A DNA stretch of 64,000 nt. It comes from Bradyrhizobium betae (GTDB taxonomy: Bacteria > Pseudomonadota > Alphaproteobacteria > Rhizobiales > Xanthobacteraceae). Shown piece after piece: positions 63,950 through 64,000 of this stretch. The stretch is taken from NCBI RefSeq assembly GCF_004123905.1, contig NZ_MZXW01000042.1, forward strand, positions 21,861-85,860. The letters run 5' to 3'. The notes beneath the pieces are model-generated. The model made no database searches. It saw only the letters and a program-made list of their open reading frames with translations, and was not told the origin of the DNA. Every line of letters starts with the position of its first letter. Position 1 is the first letter of the stretch. The position numbers and the translations under genes were made by a program.

Positions 63950-64000
63950 CTACCCCAAGGTGGGCATTGGGATCAGCTTGGCCATCTTGCGAAGGTTCTG
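63950..64000 (-). CDS. C-terminal end of a minus-strand gene at the window edge
   Basis: The last 51 bases encode, on the minus strand, QNLRKMAKLIPMPTLG and a stop. Bases next to it contain GCCGATTCCGTTGAAAAA, which resembles insertion-sequence ends. A transposase tail is suspected, but the piece is too short to assign. Confidence 0.25.
   Translation of the reverse strand, partial: QNLRKMAKLIPMPTLG

Overview
The window is GC-rich chromosomal DNA from an alphaproteobacterium, most likely Bradyrhizobium or a close Hyphomicrobiales relative. Supporting signs are the rhizobial glycerol locus order (glpR, glpD, glpSTPQUV), small families typical of this group (DUF4170, DUF6111, DUF1285, DUF2160), a KQCGH-type isocitrate lyase beside an XRE/IrrE-like regulator, and many intergenic palindromic repeats of the cgtcattgcgagcg type. 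No rRNA, tRNA or CRISPR array was seen. All identifications rest on reading the sequence and on knowledge of the families; no database search was run.

Layout. 1-2287: end of a thiolase and a two-domain beta-oxidation enzyme. 2345-5224: a TMEM189/CarF-type lipid desaturase, a hotdog thioesterase, a small protein and two tandemly duplicated NTF2-like proteins, only one with a signal peptide. 5379-15705: glycerol catabolism (HAD phosphatase, GlpR, GlpD, ABC transporter GlpSTPQUV) with a vapBC-type toxin-antitoxin pair lodged between glpR and glpD. 15846-23256: an IclR-controlled uptake and catabolic operon (frameshifted FAD oxidase, binding protein, ATPase, fused permease, DapA-family enzyme, IclR regulator). 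23416-32896: mixed enzymes, envelope proteins and small hypotheticals (OYE, DUF1993, lytic transglycosylase, HtpX, TPR protein, histone-H1-like protein, secreted HELLH protein). 31451-35075: glyoxylate shunt (regulator, aceA, DUF4170) with a repeat-rich divergent promoter. 35186-41818: phosphoesterase, Nudix, glycosyltransferase and acetyltransferase genes. 42038-45073: TonB receptor plus DUF2946 behind a Zur-box-like palindrome, read here as zinc uptake. 45262-55877: the MoxR/DUF58/DUF4159 module diverging from DUF1285, CoA-Nudix, DUF6111, CCA-transferase and TauE genes.

55878-64000 looks accessory: a Pseudomonas/actinobacterial-type DapD away from lysine genes, short repeats, a duplicated tauE tail, a WYL regulator and VOC protein sharing an operator, then a UGT-type glycosyltransferase, an Fe/2-oxoglutarate dioxygenase and a secreted alpha/beta hydrolase, ending in a possible insertion-sequence edge.

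The strongest points for a second look are the plasmalogen-desaturase-like protein, the shared WYL operator, the Zur-box/DUF2946/TonB unit, the five TTACA repeats in the aceA promoter, the toxin-antitoxin promoter whose spacer is an inverted repeat, the unequal ATPase sites of GlpS and GlpT, the frameshifted FAD oxidase, and the tauE-tail duplication around the DapD segment.
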